NCBI RefSeq assembly: GCF_003319175.1
Contig: NZ_QOHK01000002.1
Coordinates: forward strand, 186,001 to 250,000
Source: Blastococcus sp. TF02-8
GTDB taxonomy: Bacteria; Actinomycetota; Actinomycetes; Mycobacteriales; Geodermatophilaceae
DNA length: 64,000 nt
Direction of reading: 5' to 3'
Position numbers and translations under genes: made by a program. The notes under the pieces were generated by a model. That model saw only the letters and a program-made list of their open reading frames with translations. It searched no databases and had not been told where the DNA came from. Position 1 is the stretch's first letter. Every line of letters starts with the position of its first letter. Positions 8,527-16,570 of this stretch are shown here, in pieces.

Positions 8527-9654
8527 CTAGCGGTCGGCGTCGGTGTAGACGATCATCCCGCGGATGTTCTTGCCGTCGCGCATGTCCTGGTAGCCCTGGT
8601 TCACGTCCTCCAGCTTGTAGCGGGTGGTCACCAGCTCGTCCAGCTTGAGCTGCCCCTCCTGGTAGAGGGAGAGCAGCTCGGGGATGGCGTTGCGCGGGGC
8701 GAGGCCGCCGAAGATCGCGCCCTGCAGGTCCTTCTGCAGCAGGGTGAGCTCGAAGAGGCTGAGCTTCACGTCGACGTTGGCGTAGTTGCCCATACCGGTG
8801 ACGACGGCGCGTCCGCCCTTGCCGGTCACGCTCAGCGCCGCGGCGATGTCCTCGCCCTGGATGTCGCCGACGGTGATGATCGTCTTCTCCGCCATCCGGC
8901 CCCAGGTGAGCTCGTTGATGGCTGGCGCCGCCTCCTCCATGCTGGCGAAGGTGTGCGTGGCGCCGAGGTCCATGGCCCACTCGCGCTTGGCGGCGACCGG
9001 GTCGATGACCATGACGCGCTTCGCGCCGGCCGCGGCCGCGCCCTGGACGGCGTTCATGCCCACACCGCCGGCGCCCATGACGACCACGTTCTCGCCCGGG
9101 CGCACGTCGGCGACCTTGGTGGCCGAGCCCCAGCCGGTGGTGACGCCGCAGCCCACGAGCGCGGCGACCTCCAGCGGGATGTCGGGCTCGATGCGCACGA
9201 CCGATGCCTGGTTGACGGTGATGTAGGGGGAGAAGGTGCCCAGCAGGCACATCGGGACGACGTCCTTGCCGCCGGCCTGGATCCGGTAGGTGCCGTCGCT
9301 GATGGCCTGGCCGGTGAGCAGGTTCGCGCCCAGGTCGCAGAGGTTCTGCATCCCGCGCGAACAGGGCGGGCACTGCCCGCAGGCGGGGATGAAGGCGGTG
9401 ACGACGTGGTCGCCCTCCTTGAGCCCGGTCACGCCCGGACCGACCTTGGTGACGATCCCGGAGCCCTCGTGCCCGCCGATGACCGGGTAGGAGGCGACCG
9501 GCGTGCCGCCGGTGACCAGGTGCTCGTCGCTGTGGCACAGCCCGGAGGCGGCGAGCTGCACCTGGACCTCACCCGCGCGCGGGTCGCCCAGCTCGATCTC
9601 CTCGATCTTCCATTCCTCGCCCACGCCCCACAGGATCGCGCCCTTGGTCTTCAC
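8527..9654 (-). CDS. NDMA-dependent alcohol dehydrogenase (mycofactocin-associated)
   Basis: A 375-residue zinc alcohol dehydrogenase of the NDMA-dependent (Rxyl_3153-type) family. It has catalytic-zinc residues in GLCHSDEH and GGHEGSG, a structural-zinc loop CGQCPPCSRGMQNLC, and a nucleotide fold GAGGVGMNAVQGA. Family members keep tightly bound NAD that cannot exchange freely and rely on mycofactocin (or the artificial acceptor NDMA) to take up electrons from alcohol oxidation. The mft genes begin 2 kb away, supporting this role. GTG 9654 is preceded by a GGGAGAGGGA ribosome site. A perfect palindrome (9689-9712) lies in the promoter region. The natural alcohol substrate is unknown. Confidence 0.92.
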   Translation of the reverse strand: MKTKGAILWGVGEEWKIEEIELGDPRAGEVQVQLAASGLCHSDEHLVTGGTPVASYPVIGGHEGSGIVTKVGPGVTGLKEGDHVVTAFIPACGQCPPCSRGMQNLCDLGANLLTGQAISDGTYRIQAGGKDVVPMCLLGTFSPYITVNQASVVRIEPDIPLEVAALVGCGVTTGWGSATKVADVRPGENVVVMGAGGVGMNAVQGAAAAGAKRVMVIDPVAAKREWAMDLGATHTFASMEEAAPAINELTWGRMAEKTIITVGDIQGEDIAAALSVTGKGGRAVVTGMGNYANVDVKLSLFELTLLQKDLQGAIFGGLAPRNAIPELLSLYQEGQLKLDELVTTRYKLEDVNQGYQDMRDGKNIRGMIVYTDADR

Positions 9655-9688
9655 GCAGTTCCCTCTCCCTAGGCCCGCCATCGCGGGT

Positions 9689-9712
9689 GCAGGGCACGCC
9701 TCTGTGCCCTGC
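9689..9712 (-). promoter_or_regulatory. Palindromic candidate operator of the NDMA alcohol dehydrogenase
   Basis: Perfect 9-bp arms GCAGGGCAC and GTGCCCTGC with a 6-nt spacer lie 35-58 nt upstream of the dehydrogenase GTG. The GGCAC/GTGCC half-sites resemble those of the candidate MftR sites at mftA and mftD, but the spacing differs. The regulator is not identified. Confidence 0.5.
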
Positions 9713-9797
9713 CTCACACACTGCTGAACGGTCGTCGGCCCGTCAAGATCCCTTCTCGGCTGGTGGCCGCGCGGGCGGCGTGGCGCAGACTGGGCGC

Positions 9798-11255
9798 GTG
9801 TCCTCCGGTCCCGTCGTGGTGGTCGGCGCCGGGCCGGTCGGGCTGACCGCGGCGCTGCTGCTGGCGCGGCGCGGGGTGCCGGTCGTCGTCCTGGAGCGGC
9901 ACCGTGAGCCCTATCCGCTGCCGCGGGCGGTGCACCTGGACGACGAGGTGTTCCGGGTGCTGCAGGCAGCGGGCGTGGCCGACGCGCTGGCGCCACGGAC
10001 CCGTCCGATGGCGGGACTGCGGCTCCTGGACGGTCGGCACCGCGTGCTGGCGGAGTTCCGCCGCGCACCGGACGCCGGCACCAACGGCTGGCCGCAGGGC
10101 TCCTTCGTGCACCAGCCCGACCTGGAGGCGGTGCTCGCCGACGCGGTCGCGGCCGACCCGCGGATCGAGCTGAACCGCGGAGTGGAGGTCTCCGGCCTGG
10201 ACGAGGTGGGCGAGCACGTCACCGTCGTGGCGCGGGACCGGGTGACGGGGGAGGACCGGTCCGTCCGCGCGGTCGCCGTCCTCGGGTGCGACGGCGCCGG
10301 CAGCACCGTGCGGGGCCTGGTCGGCGCCCGGATGCGGGAACTGGGCCGCGCCGACCGCTGGCTGGTCCTCGACGTGCGCGCCGAGCGCGACCTCGGCCTC
10401 TGGCCCGGGGTCCACCAGGTGTGCGACCCGCACCGGGCCTCGACGTTCATGCCGGTGACCGGCGACCGGTACCGCTGGGAGTTCCGGTTGCTGCCCGGGG
10501 AGACGGCGGCCGACCTCACCGCGCCGGACCGCCTGGCGCAGCTCCAGGTGCCGGTCGAGGGCGTCGAGGTGCTGCGCACCGTCGAGTACACCTACCGCGC
10601 GCAGGTGGCCGACCGCTGGCGCTCCGGCCGGGTGCTGCTGGCCGGCGACGCCGCGCACCTCAGCCCGCCGTTCGTCGGCCAGGGGCTGGGCCTGGGGCTG
10701 CGGGACGTGCACCAGCTGGCCTGGAAGCTCGCCGCCGTCCTCGCGGGGGAGGCGGGCGAGGAGCTGCTGGACACCTACCAGGCCGAGCGCGAGCCGCACG
10801 CCCGCGCCCTGATCCGGGTGGCGCTGATGCTGGGCGCGCTGATGACCGGGGGCGGGCGCGGCGGCGCCGTCGTCCGCCGGGCCGTGCTGGCCGCGGTCCG
10901 CCGGATCCCGGCGGTCGCCCGGTTGGCGACCGACAGCCGGACGCCGCCGCTGCGCCGCGGGCGGCTGGTGGAGCGACGCGGGCGCGCGGGCCGACGGCTG
11001 GCCGGCACGCTGGTTCCGCAGCCGGAGGTGCTGGTCGACGGCGTCCGGTGCCGGCTGGACGATGTCCTGGGCGAGGGCGCAGCCGAGCTGACCGCCGACC
11101 TCTGTGTCCTCCGGGACGACGGGACCGACGTCCGGGTCGAGGACCCGAGCGGCACGCTGGCCGGCTGGCTGCGGAGCGCCACGGTGGCGATCCGGCCCGA
11201 TCGGATGGTCCGGGCAGCCCGCTACGTGCGGGGCCGGCCGATGCCGAGGGCGTAG
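9798..11255 (+). CDS. FAD-dependent aromatic-ring monooxygenase (MhpA-like)
   Basis: A 485-residue class A flavoprotein monooxygenase. It has the N-terminal FAD-binding motif VVVVGAGPVGLTAALLLARRG, the middle DG segment (LGCDGAGSTVRGLVG), and the GD motif VLLAGDAAHLSPPFVGQGLGLGLRD near residue 280. Close relatives hydroxylate phenolic or phenylpropionate-type compounds with NAD(P)H and oxygen. GTG 9798 is chosen because CAGACT ends 6 nt upstream, suggesting a leaderless mRNA. The gene diverges from the alcohol dehydrogenase across 143 bp and overlaps the convergent DUF1707 gene by 34 bp. The substrate cannot be told from sequence. Confidence 0.85.
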   Translation: MSSGPVVVVGAGPVGLTAALLLARRGVPVVVLERHREPYPLPRAVHLDDEVFRVLQAAGVADALAPRTRPMAGLRLLDGRHRVLAEFRRAPDAGTNGWPQGSFVHQPDLEAVLADAVAADPRIELNRGVEVSGLDEVGEHVTVVARDRVTGEDRSVRAVAVLGCDGAGSTVRGLVGARMRELGRADRWLVLDVRAERDLGLWPGVHQVCDPHRASTFMPVTGDRYRWEFRLLPGETAADLTAPDRLAQLQVPVEGVEVLRTVEYTYRAQVADRWRSGRVLLAGDAAHLSPPFVGQGLGLGLRDVHQLAWKLAAVLAGEAGEELLDTYQAEREPHARALIRVALMLGALMTGGGRGGAVVRRAVLAAVRRIPAVARLATDSRTPPLRRGRLVERRGRAGRRLAGTLVPQPEVLVDGVRCRLDDVLGEGAAELTADLCVLRDDGTDVRVEDPSGTLAGWLRSATVAIRPDRMVRAARYVRGRPMPRA

Positions 11256-11641
11256 AGCGTGCCGAGGACTGCTCCGGGTGGACCTGCGACGTACAGCCAC
11301 CACGGATGGATGCCGCCGACGGTGAGCTCCAGGATCCCCCAGACGACGAGGTTCACCAGGCTGATGCAGAGCCAGATGGTCGTCAGCACCTTCATCGCGG
11401 TGCCGGCGGCGTCGGCGCTGAACGCCCGCCTCGGTCCGGGTGGGGGCGGGAGCGCGGGGAGGTCGGCGGTGACCCGCTCGAGCTCACCGCGGGTGCGCGC
11501 GGCCCAGACCGCGCGCACCCGGTCGTCGAACTCGTGCAGGTCCAGCTGGCCGGCGTCGTGCGCGCGCTGCAGGCCGGCGGCCACCGCGGAGCGCTCGGCG
11601 TCGGAGACGCGGAGGTCGGCACGTGCCACCGGCTCGGTCAC
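11222..11641 (-). CDS. DUF1707 domain membrane protein
   Basis: A 139-residue protein with an N-terminal DUF1707 (SHOCT-like) domain: LRVSDAERSAVAAGLQRAHD, then QLDLHEFDDRVRAVWAARTRGEL. Two predicted membrane segments follow (about residues 83-108 and 113-135). Such small proteins are common in actinobacteria; the N-terminal part is thought to be a cytosolic protein-interaction module. The start is GTG 11641. Its 3' end overlaps the monooxygenase tail to tail by 34 bp, so both C-termini use the same DNA. Function is unknown. Confidence 0.85.
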   Translation of the reverse strand: MTEPVARADLRVSDAERSAVAAGLQRAHDAGQLDLHEFDDRVRAVWAARTRGELERVTADLPALPPPPGPRRAFSADAAGTAMKVLTTIWLCISLVNLVVWGILELTVGGIHPWWLYVAGPPGAVLGTLYALGIGRPRT

Positions 11642-11668
11642 GGACCGGATCCTGCCACTCGGGAGGGG

Positions 11669-12877
11669 TCAGGAGTCCTCGCTGGCGCGCGCGACCGCGG
11701 TCTCGCCCAGGCGCTGCTCGAAGCCCGGGGGGATGACCAGGTCGTCGCGGCAGAGCTCGGCGACCGAGGGGCGGCCGAGGCCGACCATCGCCGAGCCGAG
11801 GCCGTCGCGCATCAGGTCCAGCACGTTCTCCACACCGGCCTGGCCGTTGGCCGCCAGGCCCCACAGGTAGGCACGGCCGATCATCACGGCCTTGGCGCCC
11901 AGGGCCAGGGCCTTCGCGACGTCGCCACCGCGGCGGATGCCGCCGTCGAGCAGCACCTCCACCTGGTCGCCGACCGCCTCGGCGATCGCCGGCAGGGCGC
12001 GGATCGAGGCCGGTGTGCCGTCAAGGTTGTTGCCGCCGTGGTTGGACACCGAGATCGCGCTGACCCCGGCGTCCACCGCGCGCCGGGCGTCGTCGACCCG
12101 CATGACGCCCTTGAGCATGAACGGGGCCTCCGGCCACAGCGAGCGCAGCCAGGCGACGTCCTCCCAGGTCGGCATGGGCGAGTTCATCCACTGGCCGTAG
12201 GCGCCGAAGAAGGTGGGTGCCGGGTCGCCGGGGGTGGGCACCATGTTCGGCACCGTGAGGTCCGGCAGCGTGCGGGTCTTCGCGAACTCCCACAGCCAGC
12301 GCGGCTTGAGGGCCACCTGCGGGGCGTAGCGGCGCACCGCCTCGAAGTCGATCTTCTCCGGGATGAACGGGCTGCCCCAGTCGCGGCCGTAGGCGAACGA
12401 CCAGTCCAGCGTGGCGATCAGCCCCGCCGCGCCGGCGCGGCGGGCGCGCTCGACCTTGGCCGCCATCAGGTCGCGGTCGCCCACCCAGTACAGCTGGAAG
12501 AACGTCTTCGGGTTGGCGGCGATGACCTCCTCCATCGGCTTGCTGGCCATCGACGACAGGCCCATCGCCGTGCCCCGGTTCGCAGCGGCCCGGGCGACGG
12601 CCACCTCGCCGTCGGGGTGCACCGCCTGGACGCCGGTCGGGCTGATCAGCACCGGGAGCGAGATCTCCTGGCCCATGACGGTGACCGCCATGTTCCGCTC
12701 GTTCGCCAGGCCCGCGCTGTGCGGCGCGAAGCCGAGCTCGCCGAACGCGGCGGTGTTGTCCTCCACCGTGAGGCCCCGCTCGGAGCCGGCGAGCAGTGCG
12801 CCGTAGACGCCCTTGGGCAGGCGCTTCCTCGCCCGGCGCTGCGCCTCGGCCACGGTCTCGAACCACGCGTTCGCCAC
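11669..12877 (-). CDS. mftD: Mycofactocin flavoprotein dehydrogenase MftD
   Basis: A 402-residue FMN enzyme of the lactate-dehydrogenase-like (LldD) family, beginning VANAWFETVAEAQRRARKRLP as MftD proteins do. Motifs include VSNHGGNNLDG with the catalytic His and the FMN-phosphate site GGIRRGGDVAKALALGAKAVMIGR. MftD oxidatively deaminates the Val-Tyr-derived intermediate to form the redox-active dione core of premycofactocin. GTG 12877 follows a GGGAGA ribosome site; the longer open frame upstream runs through the promoter. It is transcribed away from mftABC, unlike the usual single mftABCDEF direction. A palindrome matching that at mftA lies 36-52 nt upstream. Confidence 0.95.
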   Translation of the reverse strand: MANAWFETVAEAQRRARKRLPKGVYGALLAGSERGLTVEDNTAAFGELGFAPHSAGLANERNMAVTVMGQEISLPVLISPTGVQAVHPDGEVAVARAAANRGTAMGLSSMASKPMEEVIAANPKTFFQLYWVGDRDLMAAKVERARRAGAAGLIATLDWSFAYGRDWGSPFIPEKIDFEAVRRYAPQVALKPRWLWEFAKTRTLPDLTVPNMVPTPGDPAPTFFGAYGQWMNSPMPTWEDVAWLRSLWPEAPFMLKGVMRVDDARRAVDAGVSAISVSNHGGNNLDGTPASIRALPAIAEAVGDQVEVLLDGGIRRGGDVAKALALGAKAVMIGRAYLWGLAANGQAGVENVLDLMRDGLGSAMVGLGRPSVAELCRDDLVIPPGFEQRLGETAVARASEDS

Positions 12878-12912
12878 TGCCCGGTCTCCCGTCGTCCGCC
12901 TCGCCGTCCGGC

Positions 12913-12929
12913 GTGGCACTCAGTGCCAC
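12913..12929 (-). promoter_or_regulatory. Candidate MftR operator upstream of mftD
   Basis: GTGGCACTCAGTGCCAC is a perfect palindrome (8-bp arms, 1-bp centre) just upstream of mftD, next to a TACTGT -10-like box on the minus strand (12928-12933). It matches the site before mftA at 14 of 17 positions. Confidence 0.7.
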
Positions 12930-12971
12930 AGTAGCGGCGGGCGGGAGACGCACGCCACACCCGGGCGGCTC

Positions 12972-13559
12972 TCAGTCGCCCAGGCTGGGGAACCCGGTGG
13001 CCAGTTCGTCGAAGGCCCGGTGCAGCTGGACGCCCAGGTCGGCGCGGTCGTCGGCGAGCCAGGCGGCGAAGGCCGTGGTGGCCGCCGCGCGGGTGCTCGC
13101 GGCGACCAGCCGGGGCAGGAGGCCGGAGGGGTCCTCGCCGGTGCTGCGTGCAACGTGCTCGGCCACGACCCGGTCGATCTCGGCGTACCGCAGCTGGGAG
13201 TGCGCCTGCAGCGCGGGCTCGGTGAGGATCAGCCGCATGCGCTGCCGCAGCACAGGCAGGTCGGCCGGCCCGTAGTCGTTGACGTCGGCGTAGGCGGTGC
13301 AGACGGTGCCGAGCACCGGCGCGCCCGGGACGGCGGACCGGAGCAGTGCGTCCAGCCGGGCCACGTGCGCGGCGAAGTCGCCCCACACGGCGTCGGCCTT
13401 GGTCGGGTAGTACCGGAAGAAGGTGCGCCGGCTGATCCCGGCGGCGTCGGCGACCTCGTCGGCGGTCACCGCGTCGAAGCCGCGCGAGGTGAACAGCTCC
13501 AGCGCGGCGCGCTCGACCCGGGCGCGCGGCGCCTGCGTGGCGGCGTTCGCGGAGGTCAC
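12972..13559 (-). CDS. mftR: Mycofactocin system TetR-family regulator MftR
   Basis: A 195-residue TetR-family protein. Its N-terminal helix-turn-helix region (RVERAALELFTSRGFDAVTADEVADAAGISRRTFFRYYPTK, split here over residues 15-55) is typical of MftR, including the RRTFFRYY recognition-helix region. The C-terminal half is the ligand-binding domain. In mycobacteria MftR represses mft genes and is released by long-chain acyl-CoA; that is known for the family, not shown here. GTG 13559 is preferred over GTG 13565 and the long upstream extension, which crosses the promoter. It lies between mftD and mftA, with candidate operators on both sides. Confidence 0.9.
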   Translation of the reverse strand: MTSANAATQAPRARVERAALELFTSRGFDAVTADEVADAAGISRRTFFRYYPTKADAVWGDFAAHVARLDALLRSAVPGAPVLGTVCTAYADVNDYGPADLPVLRQRMRLILTEPALQAHSQLRYAEIDRVVAEHVARSTGEDPSGLLPRLVAASTRAAATTAFAAWLADDRADLGVQLHRAFDELATGFPSLGD

Positions 13560-13624
13560 GCGCACATCCTGCCGTCCCGTGGCGGCTGCGGGATGCTTTC
13601 GGCGTACGACGGGTCGCTTGCCCG

Positions 13625-13641
13625 CTGGCACTGGGTGCCAC
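13625..13641 (+). promoter_or_regulatory. Candidate MftR operator and promoter of mftA
   Basis: The imperfect palindrome CTGGCACTGGGTGCCAC overlaps the region just before a TAGGTT -10-like box (13642-13647). That box lies 40 nt before the mftA ATG. The same element sits in the shared mftR-mftA intergenic region, so it could control both directions. It matches the mftD site at 14 of 17 positions. Confidence 0.7.
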
Positions 13642-13687
13642 TAGGTTCGGCCCGACCGATCAGTGACCTCGCTCACCAGGAGTGCAG

Positions 13688-13807
13688 ATGCCCGAGCAGA
13701 CCGCCGCCGTGGATCCCGCCGTCGAGGCCGCCCCCGCCGAGGAGGCCCTGGTCGAGGAGTCGCTGGTCGAGGAGGTCTCGATCGACGGCATGTGCGGCGT
13801 CTACTGA
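13688..13807 (+). CDS. mftA: Mycofactocin precursor peptide MftA
   Basis: A 39-residue peptide precursor whose last eight residues are IDGMCGVY, the invariant MftA core. Its C-terminal Val-Tyr dipeptide is decarboxylated, crosslinked and excised to become mycofactocin. The leader is Ala/Glu-rich (EEALVEESLVEEVS). ATG 13688 is preceded by AGGAG at 13678-13682. mftB starts 13 nt after the stop. The gene is too short to appear in many automatic calls but is certain from the core motif and its mftB/mftC neighbours. Confidence 0.97.
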   Translation: MPEQTAAVDPAVEAAPAEEALVEESLVEEVSIDGMCGVY

Positions 13808-13820
13808 TCCGCCCGGCCCG

Positions 13821-14126
13821 ATGACCGCTCCGGCAGCGCCGCAGGCGGCCGCCCCGTTCGACCCGGCGCTGCCCTGGCAGAAGTCCCGGTCGGTGGCCCT
13901 GCGGCCGGAGCCGTTCGGCGCGCTGGTCTACCACTTCGGTAACCGGAAGCTCTCCTTCCTGAAGTCGAAGCTGCTGGTGGGCGTCGTGACGGCGCTGGCC
14001 GAGCACCCCTCCGTCGACGCGACCCTGGTCGCCTGCGGCGTGCCCGAGGCCCAGCGCCCCGCCTACGTCAAGGCGCTCGCCGACCTCGCCCGCAGCCAGA
14101 TGATCACCCCCCGGGAGTCCGCGTGA
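13821..14126 (+). CDS. mftB: Mycofactocin chaperone MftB
   Basis: A 101-residue PqqD-like protein (RiPP recognition element) that binds the MftA leader and presents it to the radical SAM enzyme MftC. The sequence has the MftB features PWQKSRSVALRPEPFGALVYHFG and the KLSFLKSKLL strand-helix region. ATG 13821 lies 13 nt after mftA; the longer open frame upstream is spurious. Its stop overlaps the GTG of mftC by 4 nt, so mftB and mftC are translationally coupled. Confidence 0.95.
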   Translation: MTAPAAPQAAAPFDPALPWQKSRSVALRPEPFGALVYHFGNRKLSFLKSKLLVGVVTALAEHPSVDATLVACGVPEAQRPAYVKALADLARSQMITPRESA

Positions 14127-15346
14127 CCGCCGTCCTGCCCGCGAAGCACGAGCGCCCGACCGGCGGCCGGCTGATCGACCAGTTCGAGTACGGCCTGGAC
14201 GCCCCGATCTGCCTGACCTGGGAGCTCACCTACGCCTGCAACCTGGCGTGCGTGCACTGCCTGTCCTCCTCGGGCCGGCGCGATCCGCGCGAGCTCTCCA
14301 CCGCCGAGGCCGAGCGGGTGATCGACGAGCTGCAGCGGATGCAGGTCTTCTACGTCAACGTCGGCGGCGGCGAGCCGACCGTGCGGCCGGACTTCTGGCA
14401 CCTGCTCGACTACGCCATCGGCCACGACGTCGGCGTCAAGTTCTCCACCAACGGCGTGAAGCTGGACAAGGCGCGGGCCGCGCAGCTGGCCGCCACCGAC
14501 TACGTCGACGTCCAGATCTCCTTGGGCGGCGCCACCGCGGAGGTGAACGACCGGGTCCGCGGTGCCGGCTCCTTCGCCACCGCCACCCGCGCGCTGGAGA
14601 ACCTCGCCGATGCGGGGATGAAGGACTTCAAGGTCTCCGTCGTCGTCACCCGCGAGAACGTCTCGCAGCTCGACGACTTCAAGGCGCTCACCGACCGGTA
14701 CGGCGCCCAGCTGCGGATCACCCGCTTCCGCCCCTCGGGCCGCGGCGCCGACGTGTGGGACCAGCTGCACCCGACCCAGACCCAGCAGCGGGAGCTCTAC
14801 GCGTGGCTGCTGGCCAACGGGGAGAAGGTCCTCACGGGCGACTCGTTCTTCCACCTCTCGGCGCTGGGCGAGTCGCTGCCCGGGCTGAACCTGTGCGGTG
14901 CCGGACGCGTGGTCTGCCTGATCGACCCGGTCGGCGACGTCTACGCCTGCCCGTTCGCCATCCACGAGAACTTCCTCGCCGGCAACGTTCGCGACGAGGG
15001 CGGGTTCCAGCGGGTCTGGCGGTCCAGCGAGCTGTTCGCCGACCTGCGCAGCCCGCAGACCGGCGGCGCCTGCACCAAGTGCGCGCACTTCGACGCCTGC
15101 CGCGGTGGCTGCATGGCGGCCAAGTTCTTCACCGGCCTCCCGCTGGACGGCCCCGACCCCGAGTGCGTCCAGGGCTACGGCGAGACGGCGCTGGCCGCCC
15201 GCGACCTCGAGGTCGTCACGCCGCGGAGCCACATCGACCACTCGCACACGGGTCCGGTCCGTGGCCAGCCCACGTTGCTCGGCATCCCGTCGATCCCCAG
15301 CAAGATCTGCGACGAGTCCCCGCTGGCCGGAGTCGAGCTGCGCTGA
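14123..15346 (+). CDS. mftC: Mycofactocin radical SAM maturase MftC
   Basis: A 407-residue radical SAM enzyme. The SAM-cluster motif CxxxCxxC is at Cys39, Cys43 and Cys46 (TYACNLACVHC), followed by the GGGEP loop. The C-terminal SPASM region carries cysteines in LCGAGRVVCLIDPVGDVYAC and ACTKCAHFDACRGGC, holding auxiliary iron-sulfur clusters. MftC decarboxylates the C-terminal Tyr of MftA and crosslinks it to the preceding Val. GTG 14123 overlaps mftB by 4 nt. A hairpin covers the stop codon, so the mftABC transcript probably ends here, before the TetR/ABC genes. Confidence 0.97.
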   Translation: MTAVLPAKHERPTGGRLIDQFEYGLDAPICLTWELTYACNLACVHCLSSSGRRDPRELSTAEAERVIDELQRMQVFYVNVGGGEPTVRPDFWHLLDYAIGHDVGVKFSTNGVKLDKARAAQLAATDYVDVQISLGGATAEVNDRVRGAGSFATATRALENLADAGMKDFKVSVVVTRENVSQLDDFKALTDRYGAQLRITRFRPSGRGADVWDQLHPTQTQQRELYAWLLANGEKVLTGDSFFHLSALGESLPGLNLCGAGRVVCLIDPVGDVYACPFAIHENFLAGNVRDEGGFQRVWRSSELFADLRSPQTGGACTKCAHFDACRGGCMAAKFFTGLPLDGPDPECVQGYGETALAARDLEVVTPRSHIDHSHTGPVRGQPTLLGIPSIPSKICDESPLAGVELR

Positions 15347-15354
15347 CTCCGGCC
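15325..15354 (+). terminator. Hairpin terminator over the mftC stop codon
   Basis: A perfect 10-bp inverted repeat (15325-15334 with 15345-15354) has the mftC stop (15344-15346) at the edge of its loop. It lies between the convergent mftC and PPOX genes. Confidence 0.7.
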
Positions 15355-15361
15355 GGGCGGA

Positions 15362-15841
15362 CTAGAGCTCGACCTTCTCGTTCTCCCCGGCGTCGATGCG
15401 CTCGCCGGTCGCCTTGGCCTTCACGAAGCTGAACGCCGTGGCCAGCCGCCCGCCAGGGCTGTCCCAGTACTCCGCCGAGTCGCCGTCGACCTTGATCAGC
15501 ACGACCTCCGGGTCCTCGGGCCCGTTGGGGAACCAGGCCTCGACGCCGCTGTTCCACAGCTCCTTCTTCTTGGCCACGTCGTCCACCACGAGGGCGTGGC
15601 CGGTGAGGGAGACCCAGGTGCCGCCCGAGCCGATACCGACGTTGACCTGGGGCTGGGTCGCGATGTGCGCCACCGGGTGGGAGCTGCGCTCGGCGTAGAA
15701 CCACAGGTCGCCGTCGAACTCGACCTCCTGCAGGGTCATCGGCCGGCTGGTCAGCTTGCCGCCGGGGGCGATCGTGGTGAGGAAGCCGAAGCGCTCGCCC
15801 TTGATCAGCTCGGCGACCTTGCGGGTGTCGTCAGTGGTCAT
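15362..15841 (-). CDS. Pyridoxamine 5'-phosphate oxidase-family flavoprotein (general stress type)
   Basis: A 159-residue split-barrel protein of the general-stress-protein-26 / PPOX-like family. An N-terminal GFLTTIAPGGKLTSRPMTL strand pair, WFYAERSSHPVAHIATQPQV and VSLTGHALVVDD are typical, with a C-terminal EYWDSPGGRLATAFSFVKA helix region. Such proteins bind FMN (sometimes F420 or heme); the substrate is unknown. ATG 15841 overlaps the stop of the upstream TetR gene (ATGA), so the two form a minus-strand operon. The TetR probably controls both this gene and the divergent ABC transporter. Confidence 0.85.
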   Translation of the reverse strand: MTTDDTRKVAELIKGERFGFLTTIAPGGKLTSRPMTLQEVEFDGDLWFYAERSSHPVAHIATQPQVNVGIGSGGTWVSLTGHALVVDDVAKKKELWNSGVEAWFPNGPEDPEVVLIKVDGDSAEYWDSPGGRLATAFSFVKAKATGERIDAGENEKVEL

Positions 15842-16569
15842 GACGGCCCAGTGCCCCTGGTCGGCTCCTCCGACACCCCTGCGGTGCGGGGAGCGGTCGA
15901 CCGGGCGCGCAGTCCGTCGACCAGCAGGTCGAGACCGAACTCGAAGGCCGCCGTGTCGCGGGCCCCGAGCCGCTCGTCGATGGCGGCGAGCAGCAGGGGC
16001 TGGTCGGCGAGCACCTCCGCGCGGAAGGCGTTGATCGCCGCGTCGTCGGGATCGGGCAGGGGCTGGGTCCGCGCCCGGTCGGCCTCGGCCTGCCACTCTG
16101 TCGCACTGCCGATCACGTAGGCGCCGAGCGCGAACAGCGCCTGCTGGGCGTCGCCGGCGTTGAAGCCGGCCCCCACGAGCACCTCGAGCACCCGCTCGAT
16201 GTCGGGGAAGCTCTCCGGGCTGGGGCGGTTGCCGGCGAGCACCCGGGGGGCGTCACGGGTGGCGATCAGCGCGTGGAACATCCGGCGGGCGTCGTCCCGC
16301 AGCCACTCCCACCACTGCTGGCCGGCCGCCGGGCCGGTGTGCGCGCGGGCGCGGTGCAGCAGCTCCTCGGCCATCAGGTCCATGAGCTGCCGCTTGTTCT
16401 CGACGTGCCAGTAGAGGGTCGGGCCGGCGACGCCGAGCGCCTTGGCGATCCGGCGGAAGGACACGGCCTCCAGGCCGCCCTCGGCGAGGAGGGCCAGGGC
16501 GGCGTCGACGACGGCGGCGCGCGAGACCGGCGCGCGGGTGGGGGCCTCCTCCGGAAACACGCTTGACAC
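15838..16569 (-). CDS. TetR-family regulator (TetR_C type)
   Basis: About 243 residues. The N-terminal helix-turn-helix (VVDAALALLAEGGLEAVSFR then RIAKALGVAGPTLYWHVENK) carries the TLYWHV motif of the TetR/TetR_C subgroup, which often controls drug exporters. GTG 16569 is given; GTG 16560 is an alternative, and both lie beside the operator pair. It diverges from the DrrA-like ATPase gene, whose GTG is 30 bp away. Two mirror-image 14-bp sites fill that gap. The gene is coupled (ATGA) to the downstream PPOX gene. The inducer is unknown. Confidence 0.9.
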   Translation of the reverse strand: MSSVFPEEAPTRAPVSRAAVVDAALALLAEGGLEAVSFRRIAKALGVAGPTLYWHVENKRQLMDLMAEELLHRARAHTGPAAGQQWWEWLRDDARRMFHALIATRDAPRVLAGNRPSPESFPDIERVLEVLVGAGFNAGDAQQALFALGAYVIGSATEWQAEADRARTQPLPDPDDAAINAFRAEVLADQPLLLAAIDERLGARDTAAFEFGLDLLVDGLRARSTAPRTAGVSEEPTRGTGPS

Positions 16570-16570
16570 C

